Origin: Nitrospirota bacterium
GTDB lineage: Bacteria; Nitrospirota; Thermodesulfovibrionia; Thermodesulfovibrionales; UBA1546
Direction: 5' to 3'
NCBI GenBank assembly: GCA_009773185.1
Contig: WPIF01000007.1
Location: 1 to 64,000, forward strand
DNA length: 64,000 nt
Positions 1 to 8,596 of the stretch are shown here, one piece after another. The position numbers and the translations under genes were made by a program. Positions within the stretch are counted from its first letter, which is position 1; each line of letters opens with the position of its first letter. The notes beneath the pieces were generated by a model, which was not told where the DNA came from, searched no databases, and saw only the letters and a program-made list of their open reading frames with translations.

Positions 1-1
1 G

Positions 2-76
2 GGCATGGAAGAGAAGCTGAAAAAAATCTTCTCTCTGTATTATAAAAAACACGTTGAGTCAACGAGCCTTCGGTAA
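2..76 (+). CDS. C-terminal tail of an unidentified gene, cut by the window start
   Basis: An open frame enters from the left edge and ends at TAA (74-76). About 24 lysine-rich residues are visible. Nothing identifies a family, and the frame may be open by chance. Bases 77-183 hold no recognisable gene. Confidence 0.2.
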   Translation, partial: GMEEKLKKIFSLYYKKHVESTSLR

Positions 77-183
77 CATTTTATTATGAGGCAACTGGTG
101 AGAATATAAGCTGGCAGGAATTGTTAGCGGGTTAACATTATCTTTTATGCCGTATGCGATATAATAAGGAAGGCACTCCCTGC

Positions 184-405
184 CTATAAACGAACAACTT
201 CTACTTCCAGTTTTCCTTTAACCGTATGTGTGGATTCAAGAAGACTGTCTATCCCATCAAGTACTTTTGCGTGAAAATATCTCTCACCGCATTCAGAGCA
301 AACTTCAGCCTCAACATTCTCAACTATATACAACCTCCGATGAAGCCAATGCTGTCTTTTGACTTTCTTTTTTGCTGTTTGTCCTCCGCAAAATTCACAA
401 ATCAT
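184..405 (-). CDS. YgiT-type zinc finger protein, probable antitoxin
   Basis: A 73-residue protein with two CxxC pairs (CEFC near residue 3 and CSEC near residue 36), the pattern of the YgiT/MqsA N-terminal zinc-binding domain. It lacks the helix-turn-helix DNA-binding domain of full MqsA, as is usual for short YgiT-type proteins. In this family such proteins are commonly encoded just downstream of a DUF4258 protein, and that order is seen here. A GGAGG ribosome-binding site lies just before the start and overlaps the ancestral stop codon of the upstream partner. The antitoxin role is inferred from the family and the pairing. Confidence 0.75.
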   Translation of the reverse strand: MICEFCGGQTAKKKVKRQHWLHRRLYIVENVEAEVCSECGERYFHAKVLDGIDSLLESTHTVKGKLEVEVVRL

Positions 406-414
406 AATTTCCTC

Positions 415-689
415 CTATAAAGCATAAGCCGTTATAAGAATAAGATTGCCATACTCTTTAAACCTGCATACAACATGAATATTTCTACCATCTCTTGCAG
501 GGCCTTCAATTTTATATATCTCGTTCCACGTATGTCTTCTGTCAGTTTCTTCTCTATTCTTCCTTTTAGTATAGCATTTTCAATGTCCACTCTTTCCAAC
601 TCGTCATCCAGCATTTCTTCTTCTGCATGGTCGGAAAGGTAATAGTCTTTTTCTATAACCTTTTGTCGAATTTTTTGTAATGTTTTCAT
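415..689 (-). pseudogene. DUF4258 family putative toxin, frameshifted near its C-terminus
   Basis: The uninterrupted frame gives an 85-residue protein ending at 432. Its first 57 or so residues look like a DUF4258 protein (HAEEEMLDDE, then a TRY strand), but the last 28 residues do not. Dropping two bases in the TATATA run at about 513-519 restores a family-like ending: YKIEGPARDGRNIHVVCRF, then a hydrophobic strand. That frame stops at TAG (415-417), inside the ribosome-binding site of the YgiT gene, which is the expected coupled spacing. The gene is therefore a 2-bp slippage mutant, a phase variant or a sequencing artefact. Confidence 0.65.
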
Positions 690-715
690 TTAAGAACATT
701 TTTGCATTGAAAACA

Positions 716-1363
716 TTATTTCTTCGGAACTTTCTCCCAATCTTTCAGGAACTTCGCTATCCCAATATCTGTTAGAGGATGCTTTGTGAGCTGCACTATT
801 ACAGAATATGGAATTGTTGCCACATGCGCGCCCATCTTGGCTGCCTCAACAACATGCAATGGATTCCTGATGCTTGCAACTATAATCTGTGTCTCGAATG
901 CATAGTTTTCATAAATCGTCATTATCTCCTGTATTAAACCCATCCCATAATGGCTTATGTCATCAAGCCTTCCGACAAACGGGCTGACATAAGTTGCCCC
1001 TGCCTTTGCAGCAAGCAATGCCTGGCTCGGAGAAAAAACAAGCGTGACATTTGTCTTTATGCCCATGCCTGAAAGTTTTTTTGTTGCCCTCAGCCCGTCC
1101 TCTGTCATGGGAATTTTTACAACGATATTTTTGTGTATCTTTGCAAGTATTTCCGCCTCTTTTATCATCTCGTCTGATTTCAGGCTGACTGCCTCTGCGC
1201 TTACAGGGCCGTCAACTATCGAGCATATCTCTTTCAGAAGTTCAACAGGCTCTTTCCCTTCTTTTGAAACTAACGACGGGTTTGTCGTGACCCCGTCAAT
1301 AACACCTACTTCCCACGCCTTTTTAATCTCAGCAACATTTGCCGTGTCAATAAAAAATTTCAT
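716..1363 (-). CDS. fsa: Fructose-6-phosphate aldolase / transaldolase-like protein
   Basis: A 215-residue class I aldolase of the short transaldolase (FSA/TalC) subfamily, whose members are about 215-220 residues. The start [10 protein letters not shown], the TTNPSL motif and the Schiff-base lysine in VVKIPMT (about K83) are all present. The family either cleaves fructose-6-phosphate or transfers dihydroxyacetone units in the non-oxidative pentose phosphate pathway, and sequence alone does not separate the two. It is the last gene of the minus-strand run 7588 to 716. Confidence 0.9.
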   Translation of the reverse strand: MKFFIDTANVAEIKKAWEVGVIDGVTTNPSLVSKEGKEPVELLKEICSIVDGPVSAEAVSLKSDEMIKEAEILAKIHKNIVVKIPMTEDGLRATKKLSGMGIKTNVTLVFSPSQALLAAKAGATYVSPFVGRLDDISHYGMGLIQEIMTIYENYAFETQIIVASIRNPLHVVEAAKMGAHVATIPYSVIVQLTKHPLTDIGIAKFLKDWEKVPKK

Positions 1364-1436
1364 ATTCCCCCCAATTTATAAATTTAAAATTGCTGTCTAT
1401 CGCCTGCATAAGCAAGACTGAACAATTCGGTTTTTA

Positions 1437-2621
1437 TTATAACTCATTGCTGCCGCAATATGCCTCTTCAATCAGCTCAATAATATGAAAAACCGGCCTG
1501 TCTTTACCTGCCTTGCTTAACTGCATCATGCAGCCGGGACATGCTGTTACAATTGTTCCAACGCCTGTCTCTGCATGGCTTTTAATCTGCTTTTGCAGCA
1601 GCCTGTTTGAAATATCCCTGTACGACAGGCTAAAAAGCCCGCCAAAGCCGCAGCACCCTTCCTGTTTTTTTTCTAATACATTAATGCCAATTGTCTTAAG
1701 CAGCTCCCTCGGCTGCCTTTTTACGCCAAGCCCATACATAAGATGGCATGGGTCATGATAAGTTACAGTAGCAGGGCGTTTGGAAATCAAGGATAATTGA
1801 TGGAGGTCTAATTTATCGAGCAAAAAACTTGATACATCCATTGCAGCATTTATTCCCTTCCCGATCATTTTGGGGTATTGATTTTTTAATGCAAGGACAC
1901 ACGCAGGGCAAAGGCTCAGGACAGCCTCAACTTTTAACTTGCCAAATATCCTTACGTTTTTTTTTGCAAGCTCTATTGCCTCGTCTTCCATTCCAAGTGT
2001 CCTGAGCGGCATACCGCAGCATACTTCACCGCTTGGGACCACTACTTCATAACCGGCCTTAAGGAGTATATTTATCAAAGATACTGCAAGATGCGGATAC
2101 AGAAAATTTATGCTGCACCCTGTGAATATGGCCACCCTTCCCCGAGCCTTAGACACCTTATACACCTGATGCCCGTCTTTGAATGGGACGTCAGGCAGGC
2201 TGAAGTTGGAAGGTATAAAGCCTTTTTTTGCAAGATACGGGAATGCTATATACTGCAATATCTGGGACATCCTGAAAGTTAAGGCAGGCCTCTGCACAAA
2301 AAACTTTGCAAGGAGCCGTAAATACCGTCTTTTTTTATCGCTTTGCTTAAGGATGTTTCTGCCCCTATATATATCCTCTGATATATCAACATTACTCGGG
2401 CAGAGGCCTGCACAGGCCCCGCACAAAATACAGCTGAATATCTTATCGTTCAGGACTGGTGTTGGTTTTAACCTCTGAAGCATCAGCTCTCTTAACAGGA
2501 TAAGCCTGCCTCTTGCTCCCATGGCTTCTGTCTCAGCTTCATCATACGTGGGGCAATAAGCCTTGCAGCTTCCGCACCTGACGCATTTTTCAAGGTCTTT
2601 AAGCAGGTTTGAGTTTTTCAT
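1437..2621 (-). CDS. glcF: GlcF-like iron-sulfur subunit of a glycolate/lactate-type oxidase
   Basis: A 394-residue protein with two ferredoxin-type 4Fe-4S motifs at the N-terminus (CVRCGSCKAYCP near residue 15 and CILCGACAGLCP near residue 63). Two cysteine-rich CCG domains follow, ending in VCCGMPLR and GCCGFGGLFS. This layout matches GlcF and related electron-transfer subunits that pass electrons from a GlcD-type flavoprotein to the quinone pool. No GlcD gene is visible nearby. The start codon shares one base with the larE stop (TGATG), so the two are probably translationally coupled. It could equally serve D-lactate oxidation. Confidence 0.8.
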   Translation of the reverse strand: MKNSNLLKDLEKCVRCGSCKAYCPTYDEAETEAMGARGRLILLRELMLQRLKPTPVLNDKIFSCILCGACAGLCPSNVDISEDIYRGRNILKQSDKKRRYLRLLAKFFVQRPALTFRMSQILQYIAFPYLAKKGFIPSNFSLPDVPFKDGHQVYKVSKARGRVAIFTGCSINFLYPHLAVSLINILLKAGYEVVVPSGEVCCGMPLRTLGMEDEAIELAKKNVRIFGKLKVEAVLSLCPACVLALKNQYPKMIGKGINAAMDVSSFLLDKLDLHQLSLISKRPATVTYHDPCHLMYGLGVKRQPRELLKTIGINVLEKKQEGCCGFGGLFSLSYRDISNRLLQKQIKSHAETGVGTIVTACPGCMMQLSKAGKDRPVFHIIELIEEAYCGSNEL

Positions 2622-3448
2622 CAGGCCTGTCTGATTCGCCGGGATGATTTTTTCAAGCCTTCATTCATTCTTCCGCTTCTGAAGCCTTCGAGGTCCAGAG
2701 AAATAAATTTATATCCGAGGGATTTTAATTTTTCCGTAACAGTTTTTCTGACGCCTGATGAGAGCAATTTTTTAAAATCATTTCCTTTAAGCTCAATCCT
2801 TGCAACATCTCCATGATGCCGGACACGAAACTCTGCAAACCCGACAGACTTCAGGAACTTCTCTGCCTTTGCCACCTGTTTTAATGCCTTGCCGGTTATC
2901 TTCTCTCTATAAGGAAATCTCGAGGCAAGACACGGCGAAGAAGGCTTATCCCACGCAGGAAGCTTAAGTTTTTTAGATATATTTCTTATCTCTTTTTTGT
3001 TTAACCCGGCCTCTATTAAGGGGCTCCTTATCCCGTGTTTCAGTGCAGCCTTTCTTCCGGGCCTCCAGTCATCCATATCATCAAGATTGCTGCCGTCGAG
3101 CATAAAACTGTAGCCCTCTTTTCGAGCTATTTTTTTTATTTTCCCAAAAAGTTCATTCTTGCAAAAAAAACATCTGTCAGGAGGATTATTCATAAAATTT
3201 TTAATCCTGAGCTCATCTGTCCTGATAACCCTTTGCTCTATGCCTGTTTTTTGAGCCATTTTTTTGGCCGATATAAAATCATGTTCCGGCATTGTCTCAG
3301 AAACCCCTGTTACAGCTAGAGCCCTTATGCCTGAAAGTTGCATTGCCTTAAGCAAAAGTGTGCTGTCAACCCCTCCGGAATAGGCAAGGACAGCGCTCTC
3401 CATATTTTTCAGGATATTTATGAGAGCTAATAATTTGGCGTCTTTCAT
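2621..3448 (-). CDS. larE: LarE-like ATP-dependent sulfur transferase for nickel-pincer cofactor synthesis
   Basis: The N-terminal PP-loop SGGVDSTLL marks an adenylating enzyme. The motif DRCFFCK and the conserved SPCLASR cysteine fit LarE, which thiolates the pyridinium carboxylate precursor of the nickel-pincer nucleotide of lactate racemase. Some LarE proteins sacrifice one cysteine and others bind a 4Fe-4S cluster through three. The three cysteines here would allow the cluster type, but this is not proven. The start at 3448 gives the usual spacing to the PP-loop. An alternative ATG at 3493 adds 15 residues and starts next to the structured repeat. It is coupled to the GlcF-like gene. No larA, larB or larC is in the window. 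Confidence 0.82.
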   Translation of the reverse strand: MKDAKLLALINILKNMESAVLAYSGGVDSTLLLKAMQLSGIRALAVTGVSETMPEHDFISAKKMAQKTGIEQRVIRTDELRIKNFMNNPPDRCFFCKNELFGKIKKIARKEGYSFMLDGSNLDDMDDWRPGRKAALKHGIRSPLIEAGLNKKEIRNISKKLKLPAWDKPSSPCLASRFPYREKITGKALKQVAKAEKFLKSVGFAEFRVRHHGDVARIELKGNDFKKLLSSGVRKTVTEKLKSLGYKFISLDLEGFRSGRMNEGLKKSSRRIRQA

Positions 3449-3499
3449 AGAGTAATATTTTAACTTATATGATTCATAAAATTTCAGATCCATTTAAGG

Positions 3500-3634
3500 A
3501 ACAGGAGGGAATAATCTTTTCGCTCATTCTCGGGCTTTGCCCTCCGAGGAATTTTACCTCTTTATTTATCTGGATAAAACAAACTGTCGGAATATCGGCA
3601 AAATAAAACCGCTCAAAGATTATTCCCTCTTGTT
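3500..3634 (+). repeat. Structured intergenic element, copy 1
   Basis: A 135-bp element between larE and the RNase gene. The outer arms 3500-3519 and 3615-3634 are complementary at 19 of 20 positions. Inside are the conserved block CGCTCATTCTCG, a hairpin (CTCGGGC / GCCCtCCGAG, 3529-3548), then a long-range pair ATTTTACC / GGCAAAAT, then CCGCTC just before the right arm. The same core recurs at 40464, 52396, 53068 and 56264, but the arm sequences are different there. Confidence 0.85.
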
Positions 3635-3677
3635 GTTATAGATAACGATGCCTGCATTTATACTGCTAGCGTTAAAA

Positions 3678-5183
3678 TTAGAGTGATGCTATTTCGTAGT
3701 TTTCCTGATGAAGGTGAATGCTTTCCTTTATTATGACCTTTATGCCGTAACGGTTTTCTATCTCCTCCAGCCCGAGTCTTTCCTCATCAGAGAGAAGCTC
3801 TGCAACAGAAGGGTGTGCTGTGATAATTATCTTCTCGCTGCCGTGCTTGGCAAGCTTGGTTATTTTTCTTAATATCTCGTAACAGAGGGTGCGGGGAGAT
3901 TTTACAAAACCCTTTGCCTCGCAATAAGGGCATGGTTCGCAGAGTATTCTGCCGATACTCTCCCTCACGCGTTTCCTGGTCATCTGTATGAGGCCGAGTT
4001 CGGATATATGGAAGATTGTATTTTTGGCCCTGTCTTTTTTCATTGCCTCAACAAATGCATTAAACACTTTTTCCCTGTTTTCATGCCTCTCCATATCTAT
4101 GAAATCAATAATTATTATCCCGCCGAGGTTTCTGAGCCTTATCTGATATGCAATCTCTTTTACAGCCTCAAGGTTTGTTTTAAGTATTGTATCTTCAAGC
4201 CCTTCCTTGCCGACGAATTTCCCTGTATTTACATCTATTACAGTCATGGCCTCTATCTGGTCAATTACTATATACCCGCCTGATTTAAGCCAGACCTTTC
4301 TGCCCAGCGCCCTTGAGATGTCCAGCTCTATGCCGAAGGCATCGAATATCGGCTCCTGTCCCTCATAAAGGACTATCTTGTCAAGCAGTTTCGGGAAATA
4401 AGTCTTGACGAATTCCTTAATCTTTTCGTATTCCTCCGGAGAATCAATTACAAGCCTTTCAACATTCTGGGTCAACAGGTCCCGGATACTCCTGAACACA
4501 AGGTCCAGGTCGCTGTAAAGAAGTGAAGGGGCTGTTACTTTATCTTTTTTCCTCTGTATGTTCTCCCATATCAGGATAAGAAACTCAAGGTCTTTTTGAA
4601 GCTCTTCTTCGCTGCACCCCTCGCTTGCGGTCCTGATTATAAGGCCGTACCCCTTGGGTTTTATGGCCTCAACTATCGCCTTCAACCGTGCCCTCTCTTT
4701 TTCGTCCGCTATCCTTCTGGAAATTCCAACATGCTCGACATTAGGCATCAGCACAAGATATCTTCCTGGCATTGTAATGTATGATGTCACGCGCGCGCCC
4801 TTGCTTCCGATAGGGTCTTTTGATACATGGACAAGAATTTCCTGGCCCTGCTGTATGAGTTCCTCTATTGAAAGTTCCGGCCTCCCTCTTCTGGAGATGA
4901 ATTCAAGGGAATCACTTTTTTCTTCATCTTCAAGAAACGGCGCATACTCTTCGATATCAGCCCTTATATCGGCAACATAAAGAAAAGCAGCTCTTTCAAG
5001 CCCGATGTCTATAAAGGCAGACTGCATTCCCGGAAGTATCTTTACAACCTTGCCTTTATATATATTGCCTACAAGGCTTGCATCACGTTTTCTTTCAACA
5101 TAAAACTCAACGACCTGCCCGCCTTCAAGAAGGCCTACCCTTATCTCCTCGTGCGTGGCATTAATCAGGATTTCACTAGCCAT
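3678..5183 (-). CDS. rng: Ribonuclease E/G family protein
   Basis: About 500 residues, the size of RNase G rather than full RNase E. An S1-like domain is at the N-terminus (GNIYKGKVVKILPGMQSAFI). The catalytic core carries IDVNTGKFVG and a second acidic motif GGIIIIDFIDM, whose aspartates would bind Mg2+. A CEPCPYC motif near the C-terminus matches the Zn-link that joins subunits. The degradosome-scaffold C-terminal tail of E. coli RNase E is absent. It processes rRNA and mRNA 5' ends in the cytoplasm. The chosen ATG (5183) follows an AAAGGGA site and overlaps the end of the radical SAM gene by 19 bp. A longer frame would start inside that gene. Confidence 0.9.
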   Translation of the reverse strand: MASEILINATHEEIRVGLLEGGQVVEFYVERKRDASLVGNIYKGKVVKILPGMQSAFIDIGLERAAFLYVADIRADIEEYAPFLEDEEKSDSLEFISRRGRPELSIEELIQQGQEILVHVSKDPIGSKGARVTSYITMPGRYLVLMPNVEHVGISRRIADEKERARLKAIVEAIKPKGYGLIIRTASEGCSEEELQKDLEFLILIWENIQRKKDKVTAPSLLYSDLDLVFRSIRDLLTQNVERLVIDSPEEYEKIKEFVKTYFPKLLDKIVLYEGQEPIFDAFGIELDISRALGRKVWLKSGGYIVIDQIEAMTVIDVNTGKFVGKEGLEDTILKTNLEAVKEIAYQIRLRNLGGIIIIDFIDMERHENREKVFNAFVEAMKKDRAKNTIFHISELGLIQMTRKRVRESIGRILCEPCPYCEAKGFVKSPRTLCYEILRKITKLAKHGSEKIIITAHPSVAELLSDEERLGLEEIENRYGIKVIIKESIHLHQENYEIASL

Positions 5184-7588
5184 GCCATATCCCTTTCCAG
5201 AGGTGCTGTCCATTTTTCTTTCCACCCGTACATTGCAAGCCTTGTTATATCAAGCTCTCCGTATAGGACATTGAATATCTCCGGCAGCAGTTCACCCAGC
5301 CTTATTTTTTTGCTTTCCCTATCAACCAGTATTAATCTGACTGTTTTTTTATCCATAACTTTTATATCTTCAATCATTTCTCTTATATCAGTTTCTTCCT
5401 TCCCGGAAAACTGTTCCGCCGCTGAGGAATCAGGGCATATTATTTCATATTCATACCTTGATATGAAACTGCTGAGGGAAGGTTCTTTGGCTGAAATCAG
5501 GGCGCAATCCCTCAGCTTCAACCCCTCAGGCAGAACAGAATTTACTTCTGATAAGAGATAGTTTATATCAAACGGCTGCTTTATCTCCATATCAAAGTAT
5601 TCTTTAATGCCGGAAATACCGACACCGAGCGCAGGGCCAAAAGATATTCGCGGCGAAGGATGAAATCCTGCAGAGTATACCAGCGGAATATCAATCCTTC
5701 TCATTGCACGAGTAATTGCCGTCACAAGTTCAAGATGAGAAAGGTATTTCAGCTTGCCTGTTTTTGAGAATTCAACGCGAATCTTAACCGGTGAATGGGT
5801 GAATGGGTAAATGGGTGAATCAGTTGCCGATTCACCGATTGACCGAATGACCGATTCACCTGAATCTTTGCACTCCAACCCGCATGCATGGCATGTCTTT
5901 TTGCAGTCAGTTGTTATCTCTGCTGATATTGCTTTCTGATATTCTTTATAGAGATATTCTTTTTTAATCCCTGTATCAATGATGTCCCAGGGCAGCAGTT
6001 CATCTTTTGCATATGCCTTTTCTGCGTACGCAGAAGCATCTATCCCTGTTTTCTCCATTGCGCTGGCCCATTTATTAAAATCAAAAGACTCTGTCCATGG
6101 ATCAAGAATGCAGCCCGAGGACCATGCCTCTTCTATAAGATTTGAAAGCCTTTCGTCTCCGCGCGCAAATACTGCCTCCAACAGGCTCATCTCTTCATTG
6201 TGTGCTTTAGCCGTTAGTTTTTTTCTGTGAAGCATGTTTTTCAGAAAGTTCAACTTTCCCTTTATTCTGCCGATGTTCTCCTGCCCGTACCATTGAAACG
6301 GGGTATGGGGTTTTGGAACAAATGGCGACAGGGTGATGTTTATGGTCACATATCTGTTTGTATGTTTTTTTGCAATCTTCAAGGCCTTGAGCGCCATATC
6401 GGGAATAGCTTCAATATCTTCCTGTGTCTCTGTAGGAAGGCCTACCATGAAATAGAGCTTAAGTTTCTGCCAGCCTTCTTCAAAAAGCATCTTAAGGCTT
6501 CGCTCATAATCCTCTTCTGTGAAGTCCTTGTTTATCACATTCCTGAGCCTTCCGGTTGCTGCCTCAGGCGCTATTGTGAATCCTGTTTTTCTTACAGTTT
6601 TAATTTCTTTTAGTACATCCTGACTTACAGCAGCAACTCGCAACGAGGGCAAAGACAAGGAAATCTTCCGGTCCAAAAAACGGCAGTTAAATGCTTTCAG
6701 CAAAGGCAGAAGGCATGAATAATCACCTGCGCTAAGGGATGTGAAAGCAACCTCTTCGTGCCCTGTATTTTTCAGGGATTTTTCAGCTATCCTTAAAGCA
6801 TTTTCCGGGTTTCTTTCACGAAGGGGCCTGTAAATCATTCCTGCCTGGCAGAACCTGCATCCCATTGTGCAACCGCGTGAAACTTCTATATTAACTCTGT
6901 CATGGACAATCTGTGTATAAGGGACAACAGGAGATTCGGGATATGGGAAATTGTCGAGAGATTCGATGTAACGGCGTTTGACATGTTCAGTGTGCAGTGA
7001 CGGCACATACATTCCCTCTATTTGAGAAAGCGCTTTTAAGACAGCCTCCTTTTTAGCGTCGCCTTCTTTCTTCCATAGCCTATATGTATCAAGAATCTCT
7101 ACAATTGCTTCTTCAGCATCGCCAATCAAAAAGGCGTCTATAAAAGGCGACATCGGCATTGGATTAACAGTGCATGGCCCGCCTGCAATTATCAAAGGCC
7201 ATTTTTTTTCTGCCCTATGCTCACTTCTTATCGGAATTCCGGCAAGGTGGAGCATGTTAAGTACGGTTGTATAAGAAAGCTCGTATTGAAGGCTGAACCC
7301 TAAAATATCAAAATCCTTTAAAGGCCTCTGTGTTTCAAGGGAAGAAAGGAGGATGCCCTTATGTTTCATCTCTTTTTCGAGGTCAAGCCAGGGGTGGAAA
7401 ACCCTTTCAGCAGATGCATACGGGAGGTCATTGATAATCTTGTAGAGTATCTTAAGCCCCAGATGTGACATCCCGACGTCGTAGATGTCAGGGAATGCAA
7501 GGGCAACCCGCACCTCCCCTTCTTTTCTGAGGGAGTTCACCTCATTGTTTATGTATCTGCTTGGTTTTTGGAAAAGAGAAAGATTCAT
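5165..7588 (-). CDS. B12-binding-type radical SAM protein fused to a DUF2344 domain (TIGR03960/TIGR03936 type)
   Basis: An 807-residue fusion. The N-terminal region resembles a cobalamin-binding fold. The radical SAM core follows with the CxxxCxxC motif in GCTMGCRFC (about residue 240). A further cysteine cluster, KKTCHACGLEC, lies near residue 565, and the C-terminal region (KIRVEFSKTGKLKYLSHLE onward) is a DUF2344 domain. Fusions of this kind are widespread beside RNase E/G genes, as here, but their substrate is not established. An octamer tandem array (5790-5860) encodes an extra linker before the DUF2344 domain. It is the first gene of the minus-strand run down to the aldolase. Confidence 0.88.
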   Translation of the reverse strand: MNLSLFQKPSRYINNEVNSLRKEGEVRVALAFPDIYDVGMSHLGLKILYKIINDLPYASAERVFHPWLDLEKEMKHKGILLSSLETQRPLKDFDILGFSLQYELSYTTVLNMLHLAGIPIRSEHRAEKKWPLIIAGGPCTVNPMPMSPFIDAFLIGDAEEAIVEILDTYRLWKKEGDAKKEAVLKALSQIEGMYVPSLHTEHVKRRYIESLDNFPYPESPVVPYTQIVHDRVNIEVSRGCTMGCRFCQAGMIYRPLRERNPENALRIAEKSLKNTGHEEVAFTSLSAGDYSCLLPLLKAFNCRFLDRKISLSLPSLRVAAVSQDVLKEIKTVRKTGFTIAPEAATGRLRNVINKDFTEEDYERSLKMLFEEGWQKLKLYFMVGLPTETQEDIEAIPDMALKALKIAKKHTNRYVTINITLSPFVPKPHTPFQWYGQENIGRIKGKLNFLKNMLHRKKLTAKAHNEEMSLLEAVFARGDERLSNLIEEAWSSGCILDPWTESFDFNKWASAMEKTGIDASAYAEKAYAKDELLPWDIIDTGIKKEYLYKEYQKAISAEITTDCKKTCHACGLECKDSGESVIRSIGESATDSPIYPFTHSPVKIRVEFSKTGKLKYLSHLELVTAITRAMRRIDIPLVYSAGFHPSPRISFGPALGVGISGIKEYFDMEIKQPFDINYLLSEVNSVLPEGLKLRDCALISAKEPSLSSFISRYEYEIICPDSSAAEQFSGKEETDIREMIEDIKVMDKKTVRLILVDRESKKIRLGELLPEIFNVLYGELDITRLAMYGWKEKWTAPLERDMAWLVKS
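5790..5860. repeat. Inverted octamer tandem arrays inside the radical SAM gene
   Basis: Four units of GGTGAATG-type octamers (5790-5821) are followed by four units of CCGATTCA-type octamers (5827-5858). The second array is roughly the reverse complement of the first, so the whole can fold as a hairpin. It lies in the coding frame without breaking it, between the radical SAM and DUF2344 parts. Confidence 0.8.
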
Positions 7589-7722
7589 TGTTTAAGAATA
7601 ACACAAAAGGCGGAGATGAATGAGGGGATTGCCCTTAAGCAAGGTAACTGCATCTAAGCCGAAACCGCTCAGCGGGAAAAGAAGGGAGGAGGTTTTGCCG
7701 GCAAGTATAATTAATTCATTAG

Positions 7723-7742
7723 TTATATCGCATGCGATATAA
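7723..7742. promoter_or_regulatory. Perfect 20-bp palindrome in the 7589-7918 intergenic region
   Basis: TTATATCGCATGCGATATAA is perfectly self-complementary and lies between the divergent radical SAM gene and the gene at 7919. Its right half, extended to ATGCGATATAATA (7732-7744), recurs exactly at 154-166 near the start of the window. It may be a regulator binding site. The rest of 7589-7722 shows nothing recognisable. Confidence 0.4.
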
Positions 7743-7807
7743 TATTCAACTGAAAATTAATTGCTTTATTTTTCAATGAGTTAATCATTACAACTTAGAG
7801 ATTTCTC

Positions 7808-7836
7808 TTGACGAAACTATAGTTTCTTCCTAAAAT
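7808..7836 (+). promoter_or_regulatory. Sigma-70-type promoter with an embedded palindromic operator
   Basis: TTGACG (7808-7813), a 17-bp spacer and TAAAAT (7831-7836) form a good housekeeping promoter about 80 bases before the gene at 7919. The spacer begins with the perfect 14-bp palindrome GAAACTATAGTTTC (7813-7826), placed where a repressor would block RNA polymerase. The regulator is unknown. Confidence 0.5.
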
Positions 7837-7918
7837 CTTACAAAAAGACGCACGCGGCATAAAAAATAATGTTATCTGAAATAAAGTTAGTACAACCTAT
7901 AAGGAGGGGAGGAGCATT

Positions 7919-8380
7919 ATGAGCAATTTATCTAACCTTCAAAAACAGAGCGAAATTGATATTAATATTGGGTGTCCTACTTCACTTTCAAACTTCAAGG
8001 AAGGTCCATTTTTTAGTAATGTTCAATACAGTTGGACGCAAAATTATTTAATCTGGCATCATGCAGTTACTCGACCCCCAAAAGGGACTGATACGAGATC
8101 CATTAATTGCAGAATATGTGGCAAAGAAATAGAATTGCAAGTCGATAGTGCACAATCTCAAATGCGTTGTAGAATTATAGGTCTTCTTTTAGGACTTACT
8201 TTATCAACGATATTTCTTGCCCTATTTGGCTTGACAGGACCATCGCTTTTTTGGGCTTGTCTGGGTATCCTTTTGGGTTTTGGCTGGTATTTCGGCGGGG
8301 GAAAACAATTCATACGTCTTAACAGCGAAAAGCACAAGTTGTTTGAAAAGGACAAAGAAGGTAAGTATAAATCCGTATAA
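7919..8380 (+). CDS. Unrecognised 153-residue protein with a CxxC motif and a membrane hairpin
   Basis: Not recognised. Residues 1-75 are soluble and include a single NCRICGKEIEL motif that looks like half of a zinc ribbon. Two adjacent hydrophobic segments follow (about 84-104 and 109-125), joined by a short loop, and the C-terminus is charged. A strong GGAGGGGAGGA ribosome-binding site precedes the ATG, and a promoter with an operator-like palindrome lies upstream. It stands alone on the plus strand and shows no link in sequence to its neighbours. AT-richer sequence than the flanking genes suggests possible acquisition. Confidence 0.65.
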   Translation: MSNLSNLQKQSEIDINIGCPTSLSNFKEGPFFSNVQYSWTQNYLIWHHAVTRPPKGTDTRSINCRICGKEIELQVDSAQSQMRCRIIGLLLGLTLSTIFLALFGLTGPSLFWACLGILLGFGWYFGGGKQFIRLNSEKHKLFEKDKEGKYKSV

Positions 8381-8596
8381 CAAATCAATCATAAAAAAAG
8401 CAACGCCGCTGATTTTTTTGCCTTATGCCTGTAGGAAAAGGTGAATAGGTAATGAAAAATATAGATATGCAGATAACAATCGGCTCGACGGCCGACCGGG
8501 ATTAAACCTGTTTTGGTTTTTCTCAAGGCTGATTGCCCCGGCGGGTCAGCCGAAACGTTCTCCCAGCTACACTCCTTTGTAATGTATAATAATCTT

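Noticed and set aside
3500..3634. The structured elements as simple rho-independent terminators
   Set aside because: They lack a terminal T-run after the outer stem, are far longer than terminators, and share an internal core that a terminator would not need.
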